DNA of 32,775 nucleotides from CAYFQV01 sp964654185 (GTDB taxonomy: Bacteria > Spirochaetota > Spirochaetia > DSM-27196 > PWMO01), in NCBI GenBank assembly GCA_964654185.1, contig CAZZIE010000039.1, positions 1 through 32,775 of the forward strand, read 5' to 3'. Under the pieces are notes generated by a model, which had not been told where the DNA came from, made no database searches, and saw only the letters and a program-made list of their open reading frames with translations. Shown piece after piece: positions 1-7,470 of this stretch (position 1 is its first letter; the number at the start of each line of letters is the position of its first letter). The position numbers and the translations under genes were made by a program.

Positions 1-50
1 CCTGCGCCCATGGTACTGCCTTCGGGTGGGAGAGTAGGTCGTCGCCAGAC
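1..50 (+). rRNA. rrf: 5S ribosomal RNA, 3' part only
   Basis: The first 50 bases match the 3' domain of bacterial 5S rRNA: the ATGGTACTGCC block (10-20), a short hairpin capped by TTCG (17-28), the GGGAGAGTAGG signature (28-38) and the 3' strand of closing helix I, GTCGTCGCCAG (38-48). The 5' two thirds lie before the window, so a 23S-5S operon reading on the plus strand should precede it. The exact 3' end is uncertain by a few bases. The RNA is part of the large ribosomal subunit. Confidence 0.85.
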
Positions 51-63
51 TTTTTCTTTTTTT
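51..63 (+). terminator. T-rich tract ending the rRNA operon
   Basis: Twelve of thirteen bases right after the 5S closing helix are T. A stable GC-rich helix followed by a U run is the usual form of intrinsic terminator, and 5S helix I can serve as the hairpin. A further small inverted repeat (CGCTGT/ACAGCG, 64-77) follows the tract. Termination itself is inferred. Confidence 0.55.
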
Positions 64-128
64 CGCTGTCCACAGCGATTGGCCCAACACACATACCGTG
101 CCGCACACTTCCTACAGTGCCACGCCCG

Positions 129-275
129 CTGGCGACGACCTCGGCCAGCAGGTACCCAGGCGCGTACCGCAGGCGCCGACGGCGCCGAGGAACGTGCAAG
201 CCGCAGACGCTCACCAGAGCGGCGAGGAACCTGCGATGGCTGAGAGCCGAAGGCTCGAAGCTCGTCGCCAGACTT
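129..275 (+). other. 5S-like element: 5S closing helix around an unrelated structured interior
   Basis: Positions 262-275 repeat 14 bases of the real 5S 3' end (39-52) exactly, including the bases after the helix, and are followed by a T-rich stretch (274-284). Positions 129-141 are the exact reverse complement of 5S bases 36-48, which is what the 5' strand of 5S helix I should look like. Within the element, 129-138 pairs perfectly with 262-271 (10 bp). The 3' half keeps a 5S-like order: CCTGCG, ATGG, a hairpin (GAGCC-GAA-GGCTC, 244-256), then the closing strand. The 5' half does not resemble 5S and contains other hairpins (GGTAC/GTACC at 151-168; GGCGCC-GAC-GGCGCC at 172-186). About 143 nt is longer than a normal 5S. 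It may be a decayed 5S copy or a 5S-derived small RNA; the sequence does not decide which. Confidence 0.4.
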
Positions 276-332
276 CTTTTATATCCGCCCAAGATTCCGG
301 TATCCGGCCGAAGACACGAAGGGGCGTCGGCT

Positions 333-917
333 CTACTCTGCGAGATGGCCGAGGCGGCGTTTGGGGTACCAGCTTCGCAGGAGTACCCGGTCCGAGGACG
401 CCCGGTCCGACGACGGCCGGCCCGACGAAGGCGTGTCGTCGCCCTGGGGCGACGCGGTGTATGGCAGGGCCGAGACCAGGGCGACCGGGATGTCTCGGAA
501 GACGGCAATGACGAAGCCCGGGGCCTGGTAGTCGCGAATGCGGCCGGTTTCGACGAGGAAGTCCTCGTGTCGGCGCACGGCGTCGACTTCATCCGCGCGG
601 AGATGGACGGTGTGACGGGTTGCGAGTACGCCCAGAAGCGGGACCGCCTCACTCGTCGGCTTTGGTGTGGCCATGGCCGTGCGCAGCAGCCGAATGCCGG
701 TGAAGCGAATCTGAATTGCCTCCGGGACGTCCAGGGTGGCGGCTACCGCTGCGAGGTTGCGACCGCCGCTGCGAAAGAAGCGGAACCGTTCGGATAAGAT
801 ATGAGGGTCGATGCCGAAGCGCGTGGCCAGGGCGTCCAAATAGGGTGCCGGATCGATCGGCTCGAGATGTCCGGGAAGCGTCGGGTGGCCGACCTCGTCT
901 CCGTGGTGGGCGCTCAT
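333..917 (-). CDS. RsmF-type PUA-like RNA-binding protein (detached C-terminal part of the methyltransferase)
   Basis: 194 aa. The start ATG (917) overlaps the stop of the upstream methyltransferase gene as ATGA, and an AAGGCGG Shine-Dalgarno sits 7 nt upstream, so translation is probably coupled. The protein resembles the C-terminal region of RsmF/NSUN rRNA m5C methyltransferases, where a pre-PUA helical segment is followed by a small PUA-like fold: a segment reading TGIRLLR (about residues 73-79), then RADEVDAVRRHEDFL, then GFVIAVFRDIPVALV (about 135-149), which fits the family pattern GWVLV..DGxPLGWGK. In most family members this region is fused to the catalytic domain; here it is a separate frame. 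The last 40 residues are a low-complexity S/D/R tail (SSGRPSSDRASSDR) with no family counterpart. It likely helps the preceding enzyme bind rRNA. The family call rests on motif memory; an unrelated small protein is possible. Confidence 0.6.
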   Translation of the reverse strand: MSAHHGDEVGHPTLPGHLEPIDPAPYLDALATRFGIDPHILSERFRFFRSGGRNLAAVAATLDVPEAIQIRFTGIRLLRTAMATPKPTSEAVPLLGVLATRHTVHLRADEVDAVRRHEDFLVETGRIRDYQAPGFVIAVFRDIPVALVSALPYTASPQGDDTPSSGRPSSDRASSDRVLLRSWYPKRRLGHLAE

Positions 918-2158
918 GGTGATTCCGCCTTTCGCAATGACGCAATGAAGAAGCCCCCGGTATCGTTCTGGTGTGGCCAGATCCGGAGAGCCCGCCGTAC
1001 GCCCGGGTCGAGACTTCGCCCCTCCCACTGTTCGATTCCCGGTGACCCCGTAATGCCTTCCAGGTGGATCAGCTCCGGAACGACTGTCTCGCCGATCTCA
1101 TTCCGCAGAAGCGCGTCGATCTGCTCCTCGTTTTCTTCCGGCGCGAAGGTGCAGGTACAGTAGATGATACGTCCGCCGGGCCTGCAGAGCTCCACGGCAC
1201 GGCGGAGGAGGGCCGCCTGGATCTCCTGGAGCCTGTGCCGGAACGCCTGGGAGGTGTCCCGGAGCGCGCCGGGATTGCGCCGGCAGGTGCCCTCTCCGGT
1301 GCAGGGGGCGTCCACCAGCACGGCATCGAAGGCATGGGGCAGCCGGGGAAAGTTACGGCCATCGTATACTGTGCCGGCAATGTTCGTGAGACCGAGGCGC
1401 TCCCACGTCGGCACGCCGGACCGGAGGCGGCGTTCGCTGACATCATTGGCGACAATGGTGCCGGCAGGGCCGACCACCTGCGCGAGTTGGGCGCTCTTGT
1501 TCCCCGGGGCGGCGCAGAGGTCCAGGATGCGCACGCTGCCGCCGGCTGCACCACCGGCCGCACCGGCGCCGCCCCCGGCCGTCACGTCGGTGCGGGCTCT
1601 CCCCACGGCGTCGCTGCCGCCCCTTCCCATGGCGTCGATGGTCGCATCGTCCACGTCAGCCCCTGCCTCCGGAGCGGGGGCCCCGGGGGCGGGGGTGCCC
1701 GCCCGGGTCAGGATCACCGCGGGCATGGCGGCGGTTTCCTCCTGAACGTGGTAGAGCCCCGCCCCGAAGGCGAGAAGGTTACCGGGTTTCACACGCGCCG
1801 CCTCCGCCCCGGGACCACGACGCTGCTCGCCGGCGTCCCGGCGCTCGTCGTCCGGCTCCTGCTGCCGGTCGTGAAAACCTCCGCGCCGGTCGTGGACCCC
1901 CCGCGGGTGATCCTCAGGACCCAGGCGATAGAGCCGCGAGTCCCAGGCAACGCTGCGGGCGGTCACTCCCTCGTACTCCTCCATCCAGGCTGTGAAGGCT
2001 TCGTGCCCTATGCGGGGCGCGTTCCTCCACACCGTGACGGGCTGGGGCGACCGGACACTCTCCATGAAGTCATCCCAGGATCCGGGGGCTATCGCGCGGT
2101 AGCGGGTGAGCGCGTCGTACAGGCTTCGTTCGTTGACAGGACGGTGGGCATTGGCCAT
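914..2158 (-). CDS. rsmF: RsmF/NSUN-family RNA cytosine-C5 methyltransferase, catalytic part
   Basis: 414 aa, reading leftward. It should transfer a methyl group from S-adenosylmethionine to C5 of a cytosine in 16S rRNA, although the exact target cannot be told. Visible motifs: SAM motif I LDLCAAPGNKS (residues 212-222), DAPCTGEG (283-290) with the PC-motif cysteine C286, and YCTCTFAPEENE (333-344) with the TC-motif catalytic cysteine C336. Both cysteines of the RsmB/NOP family are present. Two low-complexity stretches interrupt the fold: an R/D/E/G-rich one at about 82-122 and a G/A-rich one at about 153-208. The protein stops right after the Rossmann core; the PUA-like part is the next gene, overlapping by 4 nt. 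It is divergent from the membrane-protein gene at 2221. RsmB-like is the main alternative, but no NusB-like N-terminus is seen. Confidence 0.85.
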   Translation of the reverse strand: MANAHRPVNERSLYDALTRYRAIAPGSWDDFMESVRSPQPVTVWRNAPRIGHEAFTAWMEEYEGVTARSVAWDSRLYRLGPEDHPRGVHDRRGGFHDRQQEPDDERRDAGEQRRGPGAEAARVKPGNLLAFGAGLYHVQEETAAMPAVILTRAGTPAPGAPAPEAGADVDDATIDAMGRGGSDAVGRARTDVTAGGGAGAAGGAAGGSVRILDLCAAPGNKSAQLAQVVGPAGTIVANDVSERRLRSGVPTWERLGLTNIAGTVYDGRNFPRLPHAFDAVLVDAPCTGEGTCRRNPGALRDTSQAFRHRLQEIQAALLRRAVELCRPGGRIIYCTCTFAPEENEEQIDALLRNEIGETVVPELIHLEGITGSPGIEQWEGRSLDPGVRRALRIWPHQNDTGGFFIASLRKAESP

Positions 2159-2220
2159 AGTTGTCCGGTGCGCCGCTTTGGGGGCGAGCCAGGCCCCGCA
2201 TGATGCCCGCAGGAGTCCGG

Positions 2221-3027
2221 ATGGTCAACGGTCGGCGCACGGGGAACACCGTGATTCGTCAAGATCGCCGCGCTCTGACTCTGTGGAGTATCCTCATTGC
2301 CGCGAACTTCCTGGGTACGGTCGTGTCGGTCAGGTTGTACCGGGAGCCCTTCAGCTTCTGGCTCGATCCGTTCAGCGCCCTCGGAGGCATTCGTACAATG
2401 GCGGGGTACGAGAATACCCCGGGATTGGTTGCCTTCGCCGTGACCATGTTCCTTGCCGGCGGTACCATGATCGGGCTCTACTTCGCCGAGGCGCGCGCAA
2501 CGGAGGAGGGATTGCGGCGGTTCCTCCGAACTCTCCTTCTGATCGGAGGGCTGGGCTACTGGATCGCCGCGGTGCCCTACGACGTCGTTCACTTTGCCCA
2601 CAGCCTCGGTTCCGGCATGGCCGTGGCGGCGCTCTACGGCTGGGCGATCTTCTTCCTGATTGACATGGCGGAGATGCTCCCCCATACCGTTACGGTGGTC
2701 ATGCACGGCGCCCTGCACTGGTCGGTCCTCGCCTATGCCATTCTGTTCGCGGCGGGACAACCGGAGAAGCAGGGCGTTCAGAAGTCCGCTTTTCTCATGA
2801 TTCTCTTCGTTCTGCTGACGTCGGTCATCCTGGAACGGCGTCAGCAACATGAGCTGCGCCGACAGAATGAAGTGGGGCACACCGCGGGAGGGCGTGACGT
2901 CCTGGTTCCGGGGCGGGACATCCCGGTTCCTGGGCGGGCCGGCCGCCCCGCCGAGGCGGAGCCGGCGGGCGGGGAGTCTGTTGCAGAAGCGGAGCGTGTC
3001 GAATATCCTGACGCCACGGAGGACTGA
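2221..3027 (+). CDS. Multi-pass membrane protein of unknown function
   Basis: 268 aa from the ATG at 2221, chosen because GGAG lies 5 nt upstream; start codons further upstream in the same frame lack a better site. About six hydrophobic segments are visible, beginning near LWSILIAANFLGTVVSV (about residues 20-37) and including VAFAVTMFLAGGTMIGLYF, a segment around GLGYWIAAVPYDVVHF, and FLMILFVLLTSVIL (about 198-211). The FSFWLDPFSALGG segment and overall layout recall DUF998-type membrane proteins, but I would not assign a family. The last 60 residues are cytoplasmic-looking low complexity with a near repeat (LVPGRD / PVPGRA) and many E, A and P. It ends one base before the cheW ATG (TGAATG), so the two are probably cotranscribed. 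A role in sensing or envelope function is speculation. Confidence 0.6.
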   Translation: MVNGRRTGNTVIRQDRRALTLWSILIAANFLGTVVSVRLYREPFSFWLDPFSALGGIRTMAGYENTPGLVAFAVTMFLAGGTMIGLYFAEARATEEGLRRFLRTLLLIGGLGYWIAAVPYDVVHFAHSLGSGMAVAALYGWAIFFLIDMAEMLPHTVTVVMHGALHWSVLAYAILFAAGQPEKQGVQKSAFLMILFVLLTSVILERRQQHELRRQNEVGHTAGGRDVLVPGRDIPVPGRAGRPAEAEPAGGESVAEAERVEYPDATED

Positions 3028-3507
3028 ATGAGCCAATCGTCGTCGCAACTGCAGCTCGTAACCTTCGAGCTCGGTGGCGAAACCTATGGCATCGACATTA
3101 TGAAGGTAGAGGGAATCGTGAAGGTGGAGGAGGTCCGGCAGGTTCCCTATGCGCCGGACTACGTCGAAGGAATCTTCAACCTTCGCGGTGAGATCATCCC
3201 CGTCATCAATCTTCACCGGCGGTTTCGTTTGAAGCAGGTCGAGCTGTCCGAAGAGGACGCCCTCCTGAGCGGCTTCGTCATTATCAACATTGACGGGATG
3301 AACCTGGCCGTCATGATCGACAAGGTGTCCCGGGTGGTCACCGTGGATACCCACGAAATCCAGCCGCCGCCGCAGGTGATCTCGGGTATCGGGGCCGAGT
3401 ACATTCAGGGTGTCGTCCACCGCGACGACAGCTATCTTGTTATTCTGGACATCCGCCGGCTTTTCGACGTTCGGGAGCTCCAGCAACTCGGGCAGATCGC
3501 CCGCTGA
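3028..3507 (+). CDS. cheW: CheW chemotaxis coupling protein
   Basis: 159 aa. CheW links membrane chemoreceptors (MCPs) to the histidine kinase CheA in the cytoplasmic face of chemosensory arrays. The whole length is a CheW domain: LVTFELGGETYGIDI at the N-terminus, then VEGIFNLRGEIIPVINL (about residues 46-62), the classic RG-containing receptor/CheA-binding stretch, and YIQGVV...YLVILDIRRLF near the end. Start ATG 3028 follows a GGAGGA site at the end of the preceding gene. No cheA or mcp gene lies in the window, so this is an isolated cheW as often found in spirochaetes. Recognition is clear; which of several CheW paralogues it is cannot be said. Confidence 0.95.
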   Translation: MSQSSSQLQLVTFELGGETYGIDIMKVEGIVKVEEVRQVPYAPDYVEGIFNLRGEIIPVINLHRRFRLKQVELSEEDALLSGFVIINIDGMNLAVMIDKVSRVVTVDTHEIQPPPQVISGIGAEYIQGVVHRDDSYLVILDIRRLFDVRELQQLGQIAR

Positions 3508-3523
3508 ATCGACGTAACACACC

Positions 3524-4690
3524 ATGGTCATTCCCGTTTCCAAGCCCTCCATCAAGCGTCAGGACATGGACGCCGTGCTCAGTTGCCTGGTCGAGGACAA
3601 CCTCGGTACCGCCTCGGCGGCGCAGGAGTTCCTCGAGAAACTATCGAGTTACTTCGGCCGCGCCGGTGCGGTAACGCTTCGCGAGCCACGTCGCGGCATT
3701 GAGCTTCTCTTTGGAGCCCTTGGGGTCGATGGTGACGCGACTGTCGTGTTGTCACCGCTCCTGCCGCAGGTCTATCGGGATGTGCTGGTTGCCCGCGGGG
3801 TTGCTCCGAGACTGGTCGACGTGTGGGAGGACGGCACAATCCGCCTGGATCAGCTTGCAAAGATCCACCCGGACGTCCTAGTCGTTGACGTACCCCTCGG
3901 CCGCGTTCCGGATGTCGAGCAGGCCGGTGAGATCGCCGGGACCGTGATCGAGGACGTCTCCGCCGGTCTGGGGGCCACAATCGGGGAGAAGCTCCTGGGC
4001 ACCTTCGGCGACTACACCGTCCTCTTTCTCGAACCGGAGCACCTGATCACCGCCGGCGGCGGAATTGCCCTGCTCGGGCGGGGTCGGAAGGAGAAGCAGG
4101 CGCTCTCCGCGCAGGCGGCGCGGCTTCCCGCAGCCTCCCGCATGACCGACGTGAACAGCGCCCTGGGCCTGACGCAGCTGCGCAGTCTCCAGGCCTTTCT
4201 GGACCGTCGCAGTCGCATTGTCGAGCACTACACTCGCAGCGTCGCCCGGAGCCGCCACAAGTCGTTGCCCTCCCGAGGCGTCGGCAACGGCGTTCCCTTC
4301 GCCTTTCCCGTCGTCGTGGAGTCCAGCCCGAAAGAGGCGGTGGAGTACGCGAAGAAGAAGCACGTCGAGGTGACCTACGCCTTCGAGGGGTCGGTCCTGG
4401 ACGCACTCCTGAAGGAGGGGGCCCGGACGGAGGGGGACCAGACTGAAGGAGCCCGGCCGGAAGGGGGGCGAGCCGACGGATCGGCGACGGAGTCCGTCTC
4501 GGGAACCGGCTCCTCCGACCGCGGGCACGATGAATCTGACCCCATTGGGGCGGGGGCCGTCAGCATCGACCTCAATGCATTACCTACCGCGGAACGCCTG
4601 GTACGTCGCTGTGTCACATTCCCGCTCTACCCAATGCTGACGAGTGATCAGATCGAAACGGTGGGCCGGGTGATTGCCACGCTGCCGTGA
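3524..4690 (+). CDS. DegT/DnrJ/EryC1/StrS aminotransferase-fold protein lacking the PLP lysine
   Basis: 388 aa. The fold is that of DegT-type sugar aminotransferases: IPVSKPSI at the N-terminus, VEDNLGTASAAQEFLEKL, IEDVSAGLGA (142-151) with the aspartate D144 expected to contact the PLP ring nitrogen, and FPLYPMLTSDQIETV near the C-terminus. The segment that should read SFxxxKxxxxGEGG reads FLEPEHLITAGGG (168-180), with Glu172 (or His173, depending on alignment) where the Schiff-base lysine belongs. Ordinary transamination is therefore unlikely. A 35-residue low-complexity insert with EGAR/TEGDQ/TEGAR/PEGG near-repeats sits at about 297-335. It lies 16 bp after cheW and before nadK-recN; I recall a similarly annotated gene in this position in Treponema. 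Upstream Shine-Dalgarno is weak. It may be a structural or sugar-binding relative; function unknown. Confidence 0.75.
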   Translation: MVIPVSKPSIKRQDMDAVLSCLVEDNLGTASAAQEFLEKLSSYFGRAGAVTLREPRRGIELLFGALGVDGDATVVLSPLLPQVYRDVLVARGVAPRLVDVWEDGTIRLDQLAKIHPDVLVVDVPLGRVPDVEQAGEIAGTVIEDVSAGLGATIGEKLLGTFGDYTVLFLEPEHLITAGGGIALLGRGRKEKQALSAQAARLPAASRMTDVNSALGLTQLRSLQAFLDRRSRIVEHYTRSVARSRHKSLPSRGVGNGVPFAFPVVVESSPKEAVEYAKKKHVEVTYAFEGSVLDALLKEGARTEGDQTEGARPEGGRADGSATESVSGTGSSDRGHDESDPIGAGAVSIDLNALPTAERLVRRCVTFPLYPMLTSDQIETVGRVIATLP

Positions 4691-4722
4691 TCCCGGGGCG
4701 CCGAGTCGGGGGAGTGCCAAGC

Positions 4723-4751
4723 TTTACACCGACGGTGGCGGCAATTATAGT
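4723..4751 (+). promoter_or_regulatory. Sigma-70-type promoter before nadK
   Basis: TTTACA (4723-4728) and TATAGT (4746-4751) are separated by 17 bp, each one base off consensus. It sits in the gap after the DegT-like gene and would start transcripts about 15 bases before the nadK ATG, giving a very short leader. It would let nadK-recN and downstream genes be expressed independently of cheW. Confidence 0.55.
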
Positions 4752-4772
4752 TTGGAGGCGTTCCGGGACCCT

Positions 4773-5624
4773 ATGATCGAAATCAAGAGCGTTCTTCTCA
4801 TTGTCAACGCCACGAAGAAAGCGGCCGTGAGTCTTGCCCGAGACATGGCGGAGTACCTCGGCTCGCAGGGGATTGGGACCTCGACGCTGTCGCTGCAGGG
4901 CAAACCGCCGCAGCCGCACATGGATCACTACGATCTCGCCATCTCCGTCGGCGGGGACGGGACGGTGCTGTTCAGCTCCCGGATGCTCTCCTCCCACGCC
5001 GTGCCCATTCTGCCGGTGAACTGCGGCAACTTCGGATTCATTACGGAGGTTACCGGAGACGAATGGGTGGGCGCGTTCGAGCGCTTCCGGAGCGGCTCCA
5101 TTGAAGCGGGAGAGCGACTTCTGCTGAGAGTAACGGTGGAGCGCAACGGTGACGAGATTGCCGAGTTCGTCGGCCTCAACGATGCGGTCATCTCCGCGGC
5201 GGGGATCTCCAAGATCGTGAAGCTGGCGGTTCGCCTCTCGGACACGCGGCTCGGCCGCTACCGCGCCGACGGGATCATTGCCGCGACCCCCACCGGCTCT
5301 ACGGCGTACTCCGTGGCCGCGGGAGGACCGGTGCTCCACCCGGAGATGGAGGCGCTTATTCTCAACCCGATCTGCCCCTTTACGCTGTCCCATCGCCCGC
5401 TGGTGCTGCCGCCGGACGAAGTCATTGAGATAGAGGTCGAGAAGAACCAGCGAACCAGCGTGATCATGACGGTGGACGGGCAGTCGGAGTACCCCCTCCA
5501 TCCGGAGGACCGGGTGGTGATTCGTCGACACGAGGAGCGGGCGCGCATTGTCCGCTCCAACAAGCGCACCTTCTACGAGGTGCTGCGGTCCAAGCTGAAC
5601 TGGTCCGGAGGTGAGAGTGCTTGA
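4773..5624 (+). CDS. nadK: NAD kinase
   Basis: 283 aa, cytoplasmic. It phosphorylates NAD to NADP using ATP or polyphosphate. Key motifs: GGDGT (60-64), NCGNFGF (83-89, the NxGxxGF loop), ND (136-137) of the NAD-binding site, and the diagnostic TPTGSTAYS (172-180) followed by AAGGP. Length and motif order are normal. The frame is open upstream, but homology begins at MIEIKSVLLIVN, so the ATG at 4773 is chosen; the GGAGG at 4754-4758 is rather far away. The end overlaps the recN start by 8 nt. Confidence 0.95.
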   Translation: MIEIKSVLLIVNATKKAAVSLARDMAEYLGSQGIGTSTLSLQGKPPQPHMDHYDLAISVGGDGTVLFSSRMLSSHAVPILPVNCGNFGFITEVTGDEWVGAFERFRSGSIEAGERLLLRVTVERNGDEIAEFVGLNDAVISAAGISKIVKLAVRLSDTRLGRYRADGIIAATPTGSTAYSVAAGGPVLHPEMEALILNPICPFTLSHRPLVLPPDEVIEIEVEKNQRTSVIMTVDGQSEYPLHPEDRVVIRRHEERARIVRSNKRTFYEVLRSKLNWSGGESA

Positions 5625-7311
5625 GCAGCTGACGGTGCGCAACTACGCGATCATTGATCACGTGCAGGTTGACTTTGCCCCGGGGCTCAACGTACTGACC
5701 GGAGAAACCGGTGCCGGCAAATCGATCATGGTCGGTGCCCTCAGTCTCCTTCACGGCGCCCGCGCCGATACCCAGGCGATCCGGACCGGCAGCGATGAAT
5801 CCGTGGTAACCGGCGTCTTTCGCGTCGCCGGCAATCCCGAGGCGCAGGGATGGCTCGTCGACCACGGGATCGAGCCGGAAGGCGACGCGGTGCTGGTGCG
5901 GCGCACCGTCAAGCGCCAGGGCCGGGGGACTATCTACATCGAGTCCGTACCGGTGACCCGGGCGGAGCTCGCCGAGCTTGCCGGTACCCTCTTCGATATT
6001 CACGGACAGCACGAGCACCAGACCCTGGTGGAGGAGACGCACCACCGCGTCCTTCTCGACCGCTTTGCCGGCATTGAAGAGGAGGTGGGGGAGCTCCGCG
6101 GGGTCTTTCAGGAGCTCGGCCGACGGCGCAAGGAGTTCGAGGAGCAGACCGCCTCGGAGCGGCAGCGACTGCAGGAGCTCGACATGCTGCAGTTCGCCGT
6201 CGACGAGATCGAGGCGGCGAACCTTCGTGACGGTGAGGAAGAGGAGCTCGAGCAGGAGCGCCGCATTCTCAACGAGCACGAGAAACTCTTCGGCAACCTG
6301 GACAGTGCGTACGGACAGACCGCCGAGAGCCGTGGCGGTGCCCTGGCGCAGCTGCGGCAGGGGCGGCACGCCTTGCAGACCGCCGCGGACATTGACCCGG
6401 ACCTCGCGGAGGCGGCGAAGCGCCTCGACGAGGCGTACTACGAGATCGAGGACATTGCCGAAACGATTCGCGACTACCAGAGCCGGGTGCAGTTCAGCCC
6501 GGCGCGCCTCGAGGAGTGCGAAGACCGGCTTGCGCAGATCCACCGCCTCGAGAAGAAGTACGGTTCCACCATCGGTGAGGTGCTGGCGTACGCCGAGGAT
6601 GCGCGGCGGCGGATCGAGCGGTACGAGCACTGGGAAGAGGACAAGCAGGCGCTCCAGGAGAAGATCACCGAGCTGGAGGCGGAGCTCCGGCGCCGCGCTC
6701 AGGGGGTTTCCCGGAAGCGCCGGGAGGCCGCGGAGACGCTGGGATCCCGCATCCAGGAGATCGTCCGCAGGCTCGGCATGCCCAAGACGCAGTTCCACGT
6801 GGTTGTCGATCCCAGGACGACGGCGGAGGGCCGTCCGAGCTGCGGCCCTTACGGCATGGACGAGGTGGCCTTTCGCCTCACCCCGAATCCGGGGGAGCCG
6901 ATCAAACCGCTGGTGGATATTGCCTCAGGCGGTGAGATCTCCCGGGTCATGCTCGCCGTGAAGACGGTCCTGGCGGAGCTGGACCACGTGAATTGCCTCA
7001 TCTTCGACGAGGTGGACGCCGGGATCGGGGGAGAAGTGGCTGTTGCGGTGGGTGAGCATCTGCAGGACCTTGCCGGGACCAAGCAGGTCCTCTGTATAAC
7101 ACACCTTGCATCCATTGCCGTCCGCGCGGATAATCACATGAAGGTGGAGAAGTCCTTCGCGGAAGAGCGTACCACCACGAAGGTTGTGCCGGTCCTGCAG
7201 GAGATGCGCGTCGAGGAGATTGCGCGGATGCTTGCCGGCGACAAGGAGGCCCAGGCCTCCCGGCAGCATGCGGAGGAGTTGCTCAACCGCTACGGCGGGG
7301 CGGCGGGGTAA
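5617..7311 (+). CDS. recN: DNA repair protein RecN (SMC-like ATPase)
   Basis: 564 aa. RecN is an SMC-like ATPase that holds broken chromosome ends together during recombinational repair. Seen here: N-terminal MLEQLTVRNYAIID, Walker A GETGAGKS (29-36), a long charged coiled-coil region in the middle, the ABC signature in IASGGEISRVMLAVK, Walker B LIFDEVD (461-467), and ITHLASIAVRAD as the H-loop region. GTG 5617 is chosen over GTG 5611 because GGAGG lies 5 nt before it and the protein then starts at the family's usual residue. The gene overlaps nadK by 8 nt, so the two are coupled. It appears intact. Confidence 0.95.
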   Translation: MLEQLTVRNYAIIDHVQVDFAPGLNVLTGETGAGKSIMVGALSLLHGARADTQAIRTGSDESVVTGVFRVAGNPEAQGWLVDHGIEPEGDAVLVRRTVKRQGRGTIYIESVPVTRAELAELAGTLFDIHGQHEHQTLVEETHHRVLLDRFAGIEEEVGELRGVFQELGRRRKEFEEQTASERQRLQELDMLQFAVDEIEAANLRDGEEEELEQERRILNEHEKLFGNLDSAYGQTAESRGGALAQLRQGRHALQTAADIDPDLAEAAKRLDEAYYEIEDIAETIRDYQSRVQFSPARLEECEDRLAQIHRLEKKYGSTIGEVLAYAEDARRRIERYEHWEEDKQALQEKITELEAELRRRAQGVSRKRREAAETLGSRIQEIVRRLGMPKTQFHVVVDPRTTAEGRPSCGPYGMDEVAFRLTPNPGEPIKPLVDIASGGEISRVMLAVKTVLAELDHVNCLIFDEVDAGIGGEVAVAVGEHLQDLAGTKQVLCITHLASIAVRADNHMKVEKSFAEERTTTKVVPVLQEMRVEEIARMLAGDKEAQASRQHAEELLNRYGGAAG

Positions 7312-7331
7312 CCGAGGCGCGGCGGGATGAC

Positions 7332-7383
7332 CGCAGCGTGGACGGATGACCGCCGGACGGCGCGGTGAGCGCAGCGTGGACGG
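7332..7383 (+). repeat. GC-rich spacer with a 38-bp-period direct repeat
   Basis: CGCAGCGTGGACGG occurs at 7332-7345 and 7370-7383, each followed by a TGACC-like stretch. The spacer between recN and the next ATG (7312-7470) is otherwise GC-rich low-complexity sequence that stays open in frame with the downstream gene from about 7384. I see no terminator or promoter in it. Confidence 0.6.
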
Positions 7384-7470
7384 GTGACCCCGGCGCCGCG
7401 CGGCAACCCCGCGGCCGGCGCGGAGGCACGCAGGGCGGCCCGCCCAGGTGGGGCGGCCCCAGGAAGGCGT

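Noticed and set aside
10..332. Small open frames across the 5S gene and its spacer.
   Set aside because: They run through the rRNA and the 5S-like element, are arginine-rich with no start signals, and look like GC-rich chance frames.
2159..2220. Divergent promoter region between the methyltransferase and the membrane protein.
   Set aside because: A promoter is expected there but no -35/-10 pair of acceptable quality is visible on either strand.
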